The notes under the pieces are model-generated. The model worked only from the letters and a program-made list of their open reading frames with translations, had not been told where the DNA came from and made no database searches. A stretch of DNA of 64,000 bases from Moraxellaceae bacterium AER2_44_116 (GTDB taxonomy: Bacteria; Pseudomonadota; Gammaproteobacteria; Pseudomonadales; Moraxellaceae). Below, piece after piece: positions 44,425 through 53,552 of the stretch; position 1 is the first letter of the stretch; each line of letters opens with the position of its first letter. Where the stretch lies: NCBI GenBank assembly GCA_006546595.1, contig VIAD01000010.1, forward strand, positions 51,509-115,508, given 5' to 3'. The position numbers were made by a program, and so were the translations under genes.

Positions 44425-45468
44425 ATGCAGCGTAAAGCAGCAATGGGTCTAATCGCACTATTTGTGTTGATTGCAGGTGTTTTATTGTGGTTGGCACGCG
44501 ACAAACAAGAAACTGTGACAGAGGTAAAACCTCCTCCTGTCGTGCAGGGACAAACCGCACAAGATGTCGCAATGGCCATTGAAAAGTCAAAAACAGATAC
44601 TCGGTTTAAAACGGGTACTGAAAATATGCCTAAATCATTGAGTGATACCGAAGTAGATGGCGCATTAGAGGTGGATGCCGCAGGTAATTTAATTATTAGC
44701 CGTAGTATCCGCCAAGTATTTGATTATTTTTTATCGGCCATTGGTGAAGAAGATTTAACGACAATTATTTCACGTATTCGCGCCCACATCCGTCATAAAT
44801 TACCTGCGAAAGCGGCAGCACAAGCGGAGCAGATTTTAGATTCCTATTTAGCCTATCGTGAAGCATTAGGACACGTTCCCCAAGTGCAGCCGCAAGGCGA
44901 TGCCGCACTGAATATTCCTGCGATTCGTCAGCAGAAAGAAGCGGTACAAGCATTACGCTCACAATATTTAACGCGTGAAATTTCTGAGGCATTTTTTGGC
45001 GATGAAGATGCGTATGACCGTTACACCATGGCACGTATCGAAGTGATGCAAGATAAAAGTTTATCCGCCGTTGAAAAAGCTAGACGTACCGCTGAGTTGT
45101 TAAACGCGTTGCCACCTGCCTTAAAAGAAAGCACTGAAACACTGAATAAATATCAAGAGTTAACGACGTTTACCGAGGATTGGAAGGCGCGCGGTGGAAA
45201 ACCAGAAGAGTTGCGTGCGATTCGTGAACAAGTGGTTGGTCCAGAAGCAACTGTGCGCTTAGAAGCCTTAGATCAAGAGCGTGCAGTTTGGGATGGCCGT
45301 ATGAACGAGTATTTGCAACAACGCGATACGATTATGAAAAATCAGGCGTTGAGTGAGCAAGATCGTCAAAAACAAGTCAATGACATCAAGCAAAAGAGCT
45401 TTGACGAACAAGAGCGCGTTCGAGTGGATGCTTTAGAAACGATTCATGATCAAGGCTTAAAGCTGTAA
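44425..45468 (+). CDS. lifO: Lipase-specific foldase (lipase chaperone)
   Basis: This 347-residue, membrane-anchored periplasmic chaperone folds family I lipases before type II secretion. An N-terminal membrane anchor spans about 7-24 (MGLIALFVLIAGVLLWLA), then a Pro/Thr linker. The foldase signature is RQVFDYFLSAIGEED. The rest is helical (EAFFGDEDAYDRYTMARIEVMQ, LSEQDRQKQVNDIKQKSF). The ATG at 44425 with GGAG 9 bases upstream is preferred over longer in-frame starts. One foldase probably serves all three lipases. Confidence 0.95.
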   Translation: MQRKAAMGLIALFVLIAGVLLWLARDKQETVTEVKPPPVVQGQTAQDVAMAIEKSKTDTRFKTGTENMPKSLSDTEVDGALEVDAAGNLIISRSIRQVFDYFLSAIGEEDLTTIISRIRAHIRHKLPAKAAAQAEQILDSYLAYREALGHVPQVQPQGDAALNIPAIRQQKEAVQALRSQYLTREISEAFFGDEDAYDRYTMARIEVMQDKSLSAVEKARRTAELLNALPPALKESTETLNKYQELTTFTEDWKARGGKPEELRAIREQVVGPEATVRLEALDQERAVWDGRMNEYLQQRDTIMKNQALSEQDRQKQVNDIKQKSFDEQERVRVDALETIHDQGLKL

Positions 45469-45493
45469 GCGTGTTTGTTGATAGCTAACGATA

Positions 45494-45522
45494 AAACGGC
45501 CACTTTTGTGGCCGTTTGTCTT
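45494..45522 (+). terminator. Terminator after lifO
   Basis: Perfect 10-bp stem AAACGGCCAC (45494-45503) and GTGGCCGTTT (45508-45517) with a TTTT loop. Confidence 0.85.
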
Positions 45523-45776
45523 TGTGAATCTACCATTGGTCATGATGTCGTTTTAAGTCAAAAAAATGGCGTTATTTGTGGGGTTGTTTACTGGATAAGT
45601 ACACTATTTACGCATATATTTACATTGCTTAAAATTTAGAATAAATACTCTACTCTATAAAGTAACGACGTTTAAGTTTAATCAGTGCTGTTAGAAACCC
45701 CATGTCAAATAATAATATTAAAAATTAAGACGCTTTAACACAACAACCAAGCATGTCAAGTAGGGGAATAATAACC
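45523..45776 (+). promoter_or_regulatory. AT-rich leader of the third lipase
   Basis: About 250 bases without a gene between the lifO terminator and the third lipase. It is AT-rich near 45610-45730 and should carry the lipase promoter. I could not place convincing -35/-10 boxes. The GGGG ribosome site is about 8 bases before the ATG at 45777. Confidence 0.4.
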
Positions 45777-46712
45777 ATGAAAAAATTCGCACTCACCGCC
45801 GCCGTACTTGCAGGAGCACTCACCGCTAATGTTAGCCAAGCGTGTTGGTTTTGGGAGGATTGTACTTATACCAAGACTAAATATCCGATGGTCTTAGCAC
45901 CTGGAGTCTTAGGTTTTGATAAGTTAGTGGGCTTTGTTGATTACTGGTATCAAATTCCTAGCGGTTTAAGCTATAGCGGTGGCAAAGTTTATACAACATC
46001 AGCATCGGCACTTAACAGCTCAGAAGCGCGTGGTGAACAATTACTGACACAAGTGCAAAGCATTTTGGCGATTAGTGGCGCACAAAAAGTCAATTTGATT
46101 GGTCATAGTCATGGTGGTTTTTCCATTCGTTATGTTGCAGATGTTATCCCAACGAAAGTTGCTTCGTTAACGATGGTACATAGCCCCGTTAAAGGCAGTC
46201 CTGTGGCCAATTTAGTCAATAACATTATTCCTGCGGGAACCACACAAACGTTTTTAGGCAGTATTGCCGATGCGTTAATGGGTATTGTGACTTATTTAGC
46301 AGGTAACAATCATCCAGAAGATTCTTTAGCTGCGTTGTCATCATTAACGACTACAGGCGCAGCCACATTTAATGCGACACACACTAATGGTGTCCCGACA
46401 ACGGCATGTGGCGAAGGGGCTTATACCGCTAATGGTATTAAAAACTATTCTTGGAATGGCACATCGTCATTTACCAATACGCTTGACCCGTTAGATTATT
46501 TCTTTGGTATTACAGGTTTAGCGGGCACAGAAGCAAATGATGGCTTGGTGGGCAAATGTGCTAGTCATTTTGGTAAGGTGATTCGTGATGACTATCCACA
46601 TAATCATGCCGATGCAATCAATCATACGTTTGGCGTGCGTGGTTTGTTTACGCCAGATCCTGTCGAAGTCTATCGTGAGCATGCCAATCGTTTAAAAGGT
46701 GCAGGTGTTTAA
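45777..46712 (+). CDS. lipA: Secreted triacylglycerol lipase, copy 3 (divergent)
   Basis: This 311-residue lipase has a signal peptide (LTANVSQA, then C23), the GHSHGGFSIRYVAD motif and the catalytic EANDGLVGKCASHFG and DDYPHNHADAINH. It differs from copies 1 and 2 in the mature N-terminus (CWFWEDCTYTKTKYP), the lid (PAGTTQTFLGSIADALMG) and the loop before the catalytic His (NHADAINH). The start codon at 45777 follows GGGG; the longer frame from 45753 lacks a signal-peptide-like start. It is separated from lifO by a terminator. Confidence 0.95.
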   Translation: MKKFALTAAVLAGALTANVSQACWFWEDCTYTKTKYPMVLAPGVLGFDKLVGFVDYWYQIPSGLSYSGGKVYTTSASALNSSEARGEQLLTQVQSILAISGAQKVNLIGHSHGGFSIRYVADVIPTKVASLTMVHSPVKGSPVANLVNNIIPAGTTQTFLGSIADALMGIVTYLAGNNHPEDSLAALSSLTTTGAATFNATHTNGVPTTACGEGAYTANGIKNYSWNGTSSFTNTLDPLDYFFGITGLAGTEANDGLVGKCASHFGKVIRDDYPHNHADAINHTFGVRGLFTPDPVEVYREHANRLKGAGV

Positions 46713-46740
46713 TCGCTATTAACGCATCAGTCAATATTCA

Positions 46741-46768
46741 AAACGGCTACTTCGGTAGCCGTTTGTAT
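46741..46768. terminator. Terminator between convergent lipase copy 3 and lpxH
   Basis: Perfect stem AAACGGCTAC (46741-46750) and GTAGCCGTTT (46755-46764) with a TTCG tetraloop. It can serve both strands. Confidence 0.85.
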
Positions 46769-47503
46769 TTAAAAGCAATAATTTTCTAAACGAATGCCTG
46801 TTTCATCGGCAATACCAATGACGGCCGAGCCTGTTTCTTCTTGCCAGTCCCCTAAAACGATACGTTTAGCCGCTTGCCCATCCATGTCTAGATTATGAAT
46901 AGTCGGGCGATGTGTATGGCCATGTAGCAAGACGGTCACTTGATGCGTCTTTAACATCTCGGTCACCGCTTCGGGTGTGACATCCATAATGTTTTCGGAT
47001 TTATTACTATTTTGCATTTTACTTTGTAAACGCCATAGCTCGGCAATTTGTAAGCGTTCTGTTAGAGGTTTAGCTAACATGGTTTGTTGCCATAACGGAT
47101 GGCGACTTTGTTGACGGAAGGCCATGAATTTTTCGTCGCGGGTACACAGAGCATCGCCGTGTTCAATGAGTATCTGTTGTTGTGGTAGTTGAATCACCGT
47201 ACGCTCGCCTAAGAGTTGACCTCCACAGGCTTGGGCAAATTCTTCACCCAATAAAAAATCACGATTGCCATGAACAAAATACAGTGCCGTACCACCGTCA
47301 CTTAATTGCCTAAACGCATGAATAATCTGTTGATTGTAGTCGTTCTGATTATCATCACCAACCCACGCTTCAAACAAATCGCCCAACACATACAGCGCAT
47401 GACATTGCCCTTGTAATTGTTGCATCAATGTGAGAAAGCCTTGGCTAACACGCGGTAAGTCAGGTGCAAGGTGTAAGTCAGAGATAAAAACAGTGGGTTT
47501 CAT
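46769..47503 (-). CDS. lpxH: UDP-2,3-diacylglucosamine diphosphatase
   Basis: This 244-residue calcineurin-like metallophosphoesterase forms lipid X in lipid A synthesis. Metal-binding motifs are FISDLHLAPDLP, YVLGDLFEAWVGDD, FVHGNRDFLLG and LLHGHTHRP. Length is close to the E. coli enzyme (240). The gene is transcribed with ppiB upstream on the minus strand, an association found in other gammaproteobacteria. Confidence 0.95.
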   Translation of the reverse strand: MKPTVFISDLHLAPDLPRVSQGFLTLMQQLQGQCHALYVLGDLFEAWVGDDNQNDYNQQIIHAFRQLSDGGTALYFVHGNRDFLLGEEFAQACGGQLLGERTVIQLPQQQILIEHGDALCTRDEKFMAFRQQSRHPLWQQTMLAKPLTERLQIAELWRLQSKMQNSNKSENIMDVTPEAVTEMLKTHQVTVLLHGHTHRPTIHNLDMDGQAAKRIVLGDWQEETGSAVIGIADETGIRLENYCF

Positions 47504-47533
47504 AGTGTTATTTTTTGAGGAGGGTGAGAGAGA

Positions 47534-47562
47534 AGCCCTCAGCCTTGAGAAAGGCGAGGGCT
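47534..47562. repeat. Bulged hairpin between ppiB and lpxH
   Basis: AGCCCTC-a-GCCTT (47534-47546) pairs with AAGGC-GAGGGCT (47551-47562) with a 4-base loop and one bulged base. It has no T tract on either side, so it is more like a REP element than a terminator. Confidence 0.5.
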
Positions 47563-47584
47563 AAAGCGAGTTAGGAGTGGAAAA

Positions 47585-48085
47585 TTACTCCGCAATCACT
47601 TCCGCGCTTTCAATGATGACCGCTTCTAAAGGCACGTCACCATGACCGCTTCTGTTGCCAGTTTTAACGGTGTTGATTTTTTCTACAACGTCCATGCCTT
47701 CAGACACTTTACCAAATACCGCATAGCCCCAACCTTGATTGGTTTTAGCCGTATGGTTTAAAAAACCATTGTTAGAGGTATTGATAAAGAATTGTGCTGA
47801 CGCAGAATGCGGATCAGACGTACGCGCCATCGCAATCGTACCCTTGTCATTTTTTAAGCCATTGTCGGCTTCATTTTGCACGGGTGCTTTGGTTGGTTTT
47901 TGGCTCATGGTTTTATCAAAGCCACCGCCTTGAATCATGAAATCTTTAATGACACGATGAAAAATGACACCACTGTAGTGACCACTTTTGACGTACTCAA
48001 CAAAACTAGCGACAGTTTTTGGTGCACGAACTTCATCTAATTCCAAAACGATACGACCAAAATTGGTATTTAAAGCAACTTTCAT
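47585..48085 (-). CDS. ppiB: Peptidyl-prolyl cis-trans isomerase, cyclophilin type B
   Basis: This 166-residue cytosolic cyclophilin accelerates prolyl isomerisation. Motifs are GVIFHRVIKDFMIQGGGFDKTM, MARTSDPHSASAQFFIN and WGYAVFGKVSEGMDVVEKI. The ATG at 48085 gives MKVALNTNFGRIVLELD, the family start, with AGGA upstream; a longer frame from 48145 is not needed. No signal peptide is present. Confidence 0.96.
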   Translation of the reverse strand: MKVALNTNFGRIVLELDEVRAPKTVASFVEYVKSGHYSGVIFHRVIKDFMIQGGGFDKTMSQKPTKAPVQNEADNGLKNDKGTIAMARTSDPHSASAQFFINTSNNGFLNHTAKTNQGWGYAVFGKVSEGMDVVEKINTVKTGNRSGHGDVPLEAVIIESAEVIAE

Positions 48086-48302
48086 CAGGGTTATCCTATT
48101 ATTCGGTGAAAGGTGAAGTCTAAAGCTTGAGGCCGTGACACGCAATCGCTAGACTCTCTGACTTTATCAGGATTGATGCTAAACGTCGTGTCGCGGTGAT
48201 ATTTGAAATATCACATAAAAACAGCGTTTTGTGTTAATGCTACAGATTTTGCTGACTACTGCCTTGAGTGGTTGGCCTCACGCTTGTCATGCGAGTTGTT
48301 AG

Positions 48303-49952
48303 ATGGAAGCCAAAGATTTTATTCGTGCACACATTGTCAGTGATTTAGACAGTGGTAAACATAGCAAAGTAATTACCCGTTTTCCGCCAGAACCCAATGG
48401 TTATTTACACATTGGTCATGCCAAATCCATTTGTTTGAATTTTGGCGTGGCTGCCGAAGCGCAGGGTGAATGTAACTTACGCTTTGATGACACCAATCCC
48501 GAAAAAGAATCACAAGAATACATCGATGCGATTCAGTCCGATGTAACATGGTTAGGTTTTCAATGGGCAGGCAAAGTGCGTTATGCGTCTGATTACTTTG
48601 ATGCTTTATATCAATACGCGATCCAGTTAATCAAGATGGGTAAAGCCTATGTTGACTCACAAACGCCCGAAGAAATTAGTAAAGGCCGTAGCACGTTGAT
48701 TGGTGATGGTCTGAACTCCCCCTACCGTGAGCGTACCATTGACGAAAACTTGGCGTTATTTGAAAAAATGCGTGCGGGCGAGTTTAACGAAGGTGACTGT
48801 GTCTTACGGGCAAAAATTGATATGGCGTCGGGTAATATTAATTTACGTGACCCTGTGTTATACCGCATCAAAAAAATAGCCCATCACCAAACAGGGAATA
48901 AGTGGCTAATTTACCCGATGTATGACTATACCCATCCAATTTCGGATGCGATTGAAAACATCACGCATTCCTTGTGTACCTTAGAGTTTGAAGATCATCG
49001 CCCGTTTTATGATTGGTTGTTGGATACTTTAGCCACGCCTGCACATCCACAACAAATTGAGTTTTCACGTCTTAATTTGAATTACACCGTCACCAGTAAA
49101 CGCAAGTTAAAAACATTGGTTGATGACGGAACAGTGACAGGTTGGGATGATCCTAGAATGCCGACGATTGCAGGTTTACGTCGTCGGGGTTATACGCCTG
49201 AATCATTGCGTGACTTCTGCGAACGAATTGGCGTGAGCAAAAATGACGGTGTTGTTGATTTTGGCTTGTTAGAGTTTTGTGTGCGGAATCATCTCGAAAA
49301 TACCGCGCCACGGGCAATGGCGGTATTAAATCCATTAAAAGTGGTCATCACTAATATGGACGATGAACTGCTGACGTTAACATCAGCCCGTCACCCGAAC
49401 TTGCCTGAGTTGGGTTCGCGTGAAATACCCTTTACTCGCGATATCATCATTGATGCTGCTGACTTTAGTGAAGACCCACCAAAAGGCTTTAAACGCTTAG
49501 TGTTGGGTGGTGAAGTCCGTTTACGTCATAGTTATGTCATTCGTTGTGATGAAGTGGTTAAAAACGCAACGGGTGAGATTGTTGAGCTACGGTGTAGTGC
49601 TGATTTAAACACCTTAGGTAAAAATCCTGAAGGCCGTAAAGTCAAAGGCGTGATTCAGTGGGTATCGGCAAGCAAAGGTGTCGCCGCAGAAGTGCGTTTA
49701 TATGATCGGCTGTTTACCTTGCCTAATCCAGAGTCAAGCGACAACTTGCTAGATTCGCTGAATCCTGATGCCTTCAAAATTGTGCAGGCATGGGTTGAGC
49801 CAAGTCTAGCAGACGTACAGCCTGAAGACCGTTTCCAGTTTGAGCGTGAAGGTTATTTTGTCGCGGACTTAAAAGATTGTGTGGCTGGCAAATTAGTATT
49901 TAACAAAACAGTGAGTTTACGTGACTCTTGGGGTGTTAAGGCTGGCGAATAA
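48303..49952 (+). CDS. glnS: Glutaminyl-tRNA synthetase
   Basis: This 549-residue class I synthetase charges tRNA-Gln. The HIGH motif is PPEPNGYLHIGHAKS and the KMSKS-equivalent is VTSKRKL; FDDTNPEKE is also diagnostic. Length and C-terminal anticodon-binding domain fit the E. coli enzyme (554). It is divergent from ppiB. It reads toward the PilZ gene, with a REP-like hairpin between them. Confidence 0.97.
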   Translation: MEAKDFIRAHIVSDLDSGKHSKVITRFPPEPNGYLHIGHAKSICLNFGVAAEAQGECNLRFDDTNPEKESQEYIDAIQSDVTWLGFQWAGKVRYASDYFDALYQYAIQLIKMGKAYVDSQTPEEISKGRSTLIGDGLNSPYRERTIDENLALFEKMRAGEFNEGDCVLRAKIDMASGNINLRDPVLYRIKKIAHHQTGNKWLIYPMYDYTHPISDAIENITHSLCTLEFEDHRPFYDWLLDTLATPAHPQQIEFSRLNLNYTVTSKRKLKTLVDDGTVTGWDDPRMPTIAGLRRRGYTPESLRDFCERIGVSKNDGVVDFGLLEFCVRNHLENTAPRAMAVLNPLKVVITNMDDELLTLTSARHPNLPELGSREIPFTRDIIIDAADFSEDPPKGFKRLVLGGEVRLRHSYVIRCDEVVKNATGEIVELRCSADLNTLGKNPEGRKVKGVIQWVSASKGVAAEVRLYDRLFTLPNPESSDNLLDSLNPDAFKIVQAWVEPSLADVQPEDRFQFEREGYFVADLKDCVAGKLVFNKTVSLRDSWGVKAGE

Positions 49953-50004
49953 TCGCTGAGGCATGACCCTCACTCTAACTCCCTCGGGGAGAGAGGACTA
50001 TACT

Positions 50005-50031
50005 CCCTCTCCCTGAAGGTGAGGGAGAGGG
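50005..50031. repeat. REP-like hairpin after glnS
   Basis: CCCTCTCCCT (50005-50014) pairs with AGGGAGAGGG (50022-50031) around a 7-base loop. Related CCCTC/GGGAG bits precede it from 49966. It lies between convergent glnS and PilZ genes and may end both transcripts. Confidence 0.7.
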
Positions 50032-50049
50032 TTAAGGATAAACTACGGA

Positions 50050-50652
50050 TTACTCCATTTCTGGATTTTGAAATGGTGCGAGTGCCGCATGTTCTTCTTG
50101 TTTGCGGAAAATATCTTGTGATAAGCGTGCGCGATCGCTTGGGTTGATATTGATGAAGTACAGACCTGTTCTAAAGCCTTCAAGGTCTTCATCTTCGCAA
50201 TAGACAACACGAGCCGTCGCGGCAATATGATAATGATGTTCTAAATGACTAATGGCCAAATGCACATGAGTACCGGGAACAATGGCTTCTGGTGCATGAA
50301 ACGACAAGCCACTTTCGCTTAAATTGACTTGTTGCGGAATGGGCGACAGTAATTTGGCAAGACCGTCGTAAATTGCACCCGTCAGTAATTCAAGCTTTAA
50401 GTTCATGGCTTGAAATAAACCGTGAAGCCGTTCGTTTTCACGCTCGAGCAATTGCATTTGACTGCGTTGAACACTGTCAACTTGTTCAATTTCGGCAAAC
50501 AAGGTGAAGTAGCGTGGCAGTGAAAAGTAGTTGTCATAAGGGTCTTTTAACGATTCTGTACTACTAATCGCTTGATAATGTAGCGATAGTGTCGAATCCA
50601 CGCGATTGAGTAAACGTCGTTCAAAAGGGTTTTCCGTAGTTGTTTTCGTCAT
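50050..50652 (-). CDS. PilZ-domain c-di-GMP receptor-like protein
   Basis: This 200-residue protein starts with a region rich in helix (PFERRLLNRVDSTLSLHY, LFAEIEQVDSVQRSQMQLLERE) and a C-terminal PilZ domain at about 125-185, with the NLSESGLSF element of the D/NxSxxG motif and VVYCEDEDLEGFRTGLYFI. The RxxxR arm could be ERRLLNR. It would bind c-di-GMP and influence motility or surface behaviour. The start at 50652 is preferred to an upstream one at 50706 that would run into the lolC leader; a divergent promoter region separates it from lolC. Confidence 0.8.
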   Translation of the reverse strand: MTKTTTENPFERRLLNRVDSTLSLHYQAISSTESLKDPYDNYFSLPRYFTLFAEIEQVDSVQRSQMQLLERENERLHGLFQAMNLKLELLTGAIYDGLAKLLSPIPQQVNLSESGLSFHAPEAIVPGTHVHLAISHLEHHYHIAATARVVYCEDEDLEGFRTGLYFININPSDRARLSQDIFRKQEEHAALAPFQNPEME

Positions 50653-50714
50653 GATATTCAACTCGTAAGGCATACTGCCATTTGTTTTGTTAATAGTATG
50701 GTTCAACTTCTACC

Positions 50715-51953
50715 ATGTTCAAGCCAGTTTCGTTATTAATCGGTCTGCGTTATACACGCGCCAAACGTCGGAATCATTTTATTTCGTTTATTTCTCTAAC
50801 GTCAATTATAGGGCTGATGTTAGGTGTTGCTGTGCTTATTACTGTACTTTCAGTCATGAACGGTTTTGATCGTGAACTGAAAAATCGCATTTTAGGCATG
50901 ATACCGCATGCAACCATTAGTTCTCGCGAGCCATTTCACAATTGGCATAAACTAGCAGACTTTAGTAAGAAAAATCCACAAGTAATTGCAGTTGCGCCTT
51001 ATACCCAATTACAAGGCATGTTAACAGCCAATGGCCAAGTAGCGGGGGCGTTAATTTCAGGTATAGATCCCGTTTATGAAAAAAATGTTTCCATTGTTGG
51101 TCAGAACTTAGGTACGGGCGAAACCTTAGATAGCTTAACCGCCGATGGTTTTGGCATTGTATTAGGGGCTGGTTTAGCGACTAATTTAGGCGTAGTCGCT
51201 GGTGATAAAGTGACGCTTGTGTTGCCAGAGGCGGCATTATCTCCCGCAGGTGTGATTCCGCGTTTTAAGCGTTTTACGGTGGTGGGGATTTTTAAAGTGG
51301 GTGCTGATGTTGATACGATGTTGGCTTATGTTCATATCAGTGATGCAGGTAAGCTATTAAGAATCGGTGACAAAGTACAAGGTGTACGTCTAAAGTTAAA
51401 AGACCTTTTTCAGGCTCGCAATGTGGGTGAATCGTTAGTTCATGATTTACCTGACTTTTTTTACCCGAATGATTGGACGCAAACACACGGTAATTTATTC
51501 AGTGCTATTCAAATGGAAAAAGCCATGATGGCTTTACTGTTATTGTTAATTGTTGCTGTTGCCGCGTTTAACATTGTCTCCAGTTTGGTGATGGTAGTGA
51601 CCGATAAAAAAGCCGATATTGCCATTTTGCGTACTTTGGGGGCATCGCCACAGACGATTACCCGAATTTTTATGGTGCAAGGGGCGGTCATTGGGTTAGT
51701 GGGTACAGTTGGTGGCGTGTTATTAGGGATTACGATTGCGCTGAATATCAGCGATTTTATGACATGGATTGAAAAAATAACGGGGATGTCATTATTTGAT
51801 GCGTATTTTGTCAATTATTTGCCGTCAGAATTAAATTGGGTTGATGTCTTGTGGGTGAGTATTACCTCAGGGGTGATGAGCTTTTTAGCGACCATTTACC
51901 CTGCACGTCGAGCAGCACAAGTACAACCTGCGGAGGCATTACGTTATGAGTGA
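50715..51953 (+). CDS. lolC: Lipoprotein-releasing ABC transporter permease LolC/LolE
   Basis: This 412-residue inner-membrane protein extracts outer-membrane lipoproteins and hands them to LolA. The family start FISFISLTSIIGLMLGVAVLITVLSVMNGF is a membrane helix (about 23-52); a large periplasmic domain follows, and three C-terminal helices (MMALLLLLIVAVAAFNIVSSL, GLVGTVGGVLLGITIALN, VLWVSITSGVMSFLATIYPA). Only one permease gene is present beside lolD, so it may work as a homodimer (LolF-like) unless a second gene lies elsewhere. The stop overlaps lolD by 8 bases. Confidence 0.94.
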   Translation: MFKPVSLLIGLRYTRAKRRNHFISFISLTSIIGLMLGVAVLITVLSVMNGFDRELKNRILGMIPHATISSREPFHNWHKLADFSKKNPQVIAVAPYTQLQGMLTANGQVAGALISGIDPVYEKNVSIVGQNLGTGETLDSLTADGFGIVLGAGLATNLGVVAGDKVTLVLPEAALSPAGVIPRFKRFTVVGIFKVGADVDTMLAYVHISDAGKLLRIGDKVQGVRLKLKDLFQARNVGESLVHDLPDFFYPNDWTQTHGNLFSAIQMEKAMMALLLLLIVAVAAFNIVSSLVMVVTDKKADIAILRTLGASPQTITRIFMVQGAVIGLVGTVGGVLLGITIALNISDFMTWIEKITGMSLFDAYFVNYLPSELNWVDVLWVSITSGVMSFLATIYPARRAAQVQPAEALRYE

Positions 51954-52629
51954 TATTATTTTAACCGCTGAGAAGTTGTGTAAACGCTTTAATGAAGGCG
52001 TACAAGCTGTTGATGTGCTTAATAATGTAGATATTACAATTTGTCGAGGTGAGTTTGTTGCCATTGTGGGTAGTTCAGGATCGGGTAAAAGTACTTTACT
52101 GCATTTGTTGGGTGGTTTAGATACGCCAACCAGTGGTTCAGTGACGATTTTAGGTGAGCCACTCAGTCGTTTAGATGAAGTCAAACGCGGAAGAATTCGC
52201 AATCGTTATTTAGGATTTGTTTATCAGTTTCATCATCTGTTGCCAGAGTTTACCGCGTTAGAAAACGTCTGTATGCCATTACTGTTGAGAGATGATGCGG
52301 TCAAGCAGAGTGAAAAAACGGCAACCGAATTGTTGGCGCGTGTAGGTTTAGCACACCGTCTGCATCATAAACCGTCGGAATTGTCAGGCGGAGAGCGTCA
52401 ACGTGTGGCCTTAGCGCGGGCTTTAGTGACTAAGCCTGCCTTAGTGTTAGCCGATGAGCCAACAGGCAACTTAGACCATCACACGGCCTTAGAGGTGCAA
52501 GCCTTGTTTCAAGAGCTAAAACATGAGCTGGGCATGAGTTTAGTGATTGTGACTCATGATTTACGTTTGGCTGATAGCGCAGATCGGCTGTTGACCATGC
52601 AAAGCGGTTGTTTAACGGCGAGTCGTTAA
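51946..52629 (+). CDS. lolD: Lipoprotein-releasing ABC transporter ATPase
   Basis: This 227-residue ATPase powers LolCDE. Walker A is GSSGSGKSTLLHLLGG, the signature LSGGERQRVALARAL and Walker B ALVLADEPTGNLD. The Q-loop region (VYQFHHLLPEFTALENVCMP) is typical of LolD. It overlaps lolC by 8 bases, so translation is coupled. Confidence 0.96.
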   Translation: MSDIILTAEKLCKRFNEGVQAVDVLNNVDITICRGEFVAIVGSSGSGKSTLLHLLGGLDTPTSGSVTILGEPLSRLDEVKRGRIRNRYLGFVYQFHHLLPEFTALENVCMPLLLRDDAVKQSEKTATELLARVGLAHRLHHKPSELSGGERQRVALARALVTKPALVLADEPTGNLDHHTALEVQALFQELKHELGMSLVIVTHDLRLADSADRLLTMQSGCLTASR

Positions 52630-52634
52630 GAAGC

Positions 52635-52684
52635 CTTCGACTCCGCTCAGGGAGTAATTTTAGGCTTGCTGAGCGGAGTCGAAG
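52635..52684. repeat. REP-like hairpin, copy 2 (CTTCGACTC family)
   Basis: CTTCGACTCCGCTCAG (52635-52650) and CTGAGCGGAGTCGAAG (52669-52684) are perfectly inverted with an 18-base loop. The same element occurs at 34947-34996. It directly follows the lolD stop and could end that transcript. Confidence 0.85.
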
Positions 52685-52764
52685 CCTCTTTTGAGATGTT
52701 GTACGTAGATTTTTTAGCAAAAAAAAATCAAATAAACATCAAACCGTCAACATTTTATAAGCGT

Positions 52765-53346
52765 CTATCGTTCTACTTTTGTGGTTGATTTACGAAATTG
52801 GCGTTTATTCCATGCTTTCGTGACATGGTAACGCCAATACCAATTCATGCCTAAATAGCCAATGCAGCCAAATAAAAATCCTGTCACTAACATCCCTAAT
52901 AATATGGGTTCGATGTGCTGCGTGAAGTCAATACTGGTCGGCGTGGGGGTGTCACTAAAAACGTTGGCAATGATTGCGCCTAAATTATCGACAAGCTGAT
53001 AGAGCGTATGACCACTAATCATCGGTTTAGATAATAAAGTTGCACCAATAAAATAAGAAATATAGACCACAGGAATCATGGTTAATGGATTACTCAACCA
53101 CACTAAAACCACGCACAGCGGTAGATTCACCCGAAAGACTAAGGCGGCAATCGCGGCAGGAATCGTTTGAAAAGGCATGGGTAAAAAAGCACACCATAGC
53201 CCCCAAAACATCGCGCCAGAAGCTGAATGACGATTCAAATGCCATAAATTAGGGTCTTGGAGACGATGGCGTAAAAAACCCAAACCATGCATGTTGGCAA
53301 TTTTTTCAGGATTGGGTAGGTGTTTACGAATAAATTGTTTAGGCAT
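52765..53346 (-). CDS. DUF2062 membrane protein
   Basis: This 193-residue protein has a DUF2062 domain: FWGLWCAFLPMPFQTIPAAIAALVFRVNLPL, then SNPLTMIPVVYISYFIGA and a C-terminal helix (GMLVTGFLFGCIGYLGMNW). At least three membrane segments are expected. The function is not known; the family is frequently found near lpxK/comEC/msbA or glycosyltransferase genes. It is convergent with lolD and divergent from comEC. Confidence 0.87.
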   Translation of the reverse strand: MPKQFIRKHLPNPEKIANMHGLGFLRHRLQDPNLWHLNRHSASGAMFWGLWCAFLPMPFQTIPAAIAALVFRVNLPLCVVLVWLSNPLTMIPVVYISYFIGATLLSKPMISGHTLYQLVDNLGAIIANVFSDTPTPTSIDFTQHIEPILLGMLVTGFLFGCIGYLGMNWYWRYHVTKAWNKRQFRKSTTKVER

Positions 53347-53552
53347 CCGAATATCTACTACATGTACAGGCGCGAGATTGTTTCTTATTTATGGCGTTTC
53401 TGCAATCTAAAACGCTGTTGTCTAACAATTTCCCAACTCTGAATAGGTGGAATGAGTTAGTTAATGGTCGTTATTGTTAAAATAGGTATGATTTAGTAAG
53501 GTTATTCATCTGGCAAGGATGGACATTGTCATCGAAAGGAGCGAGGTTTCTC

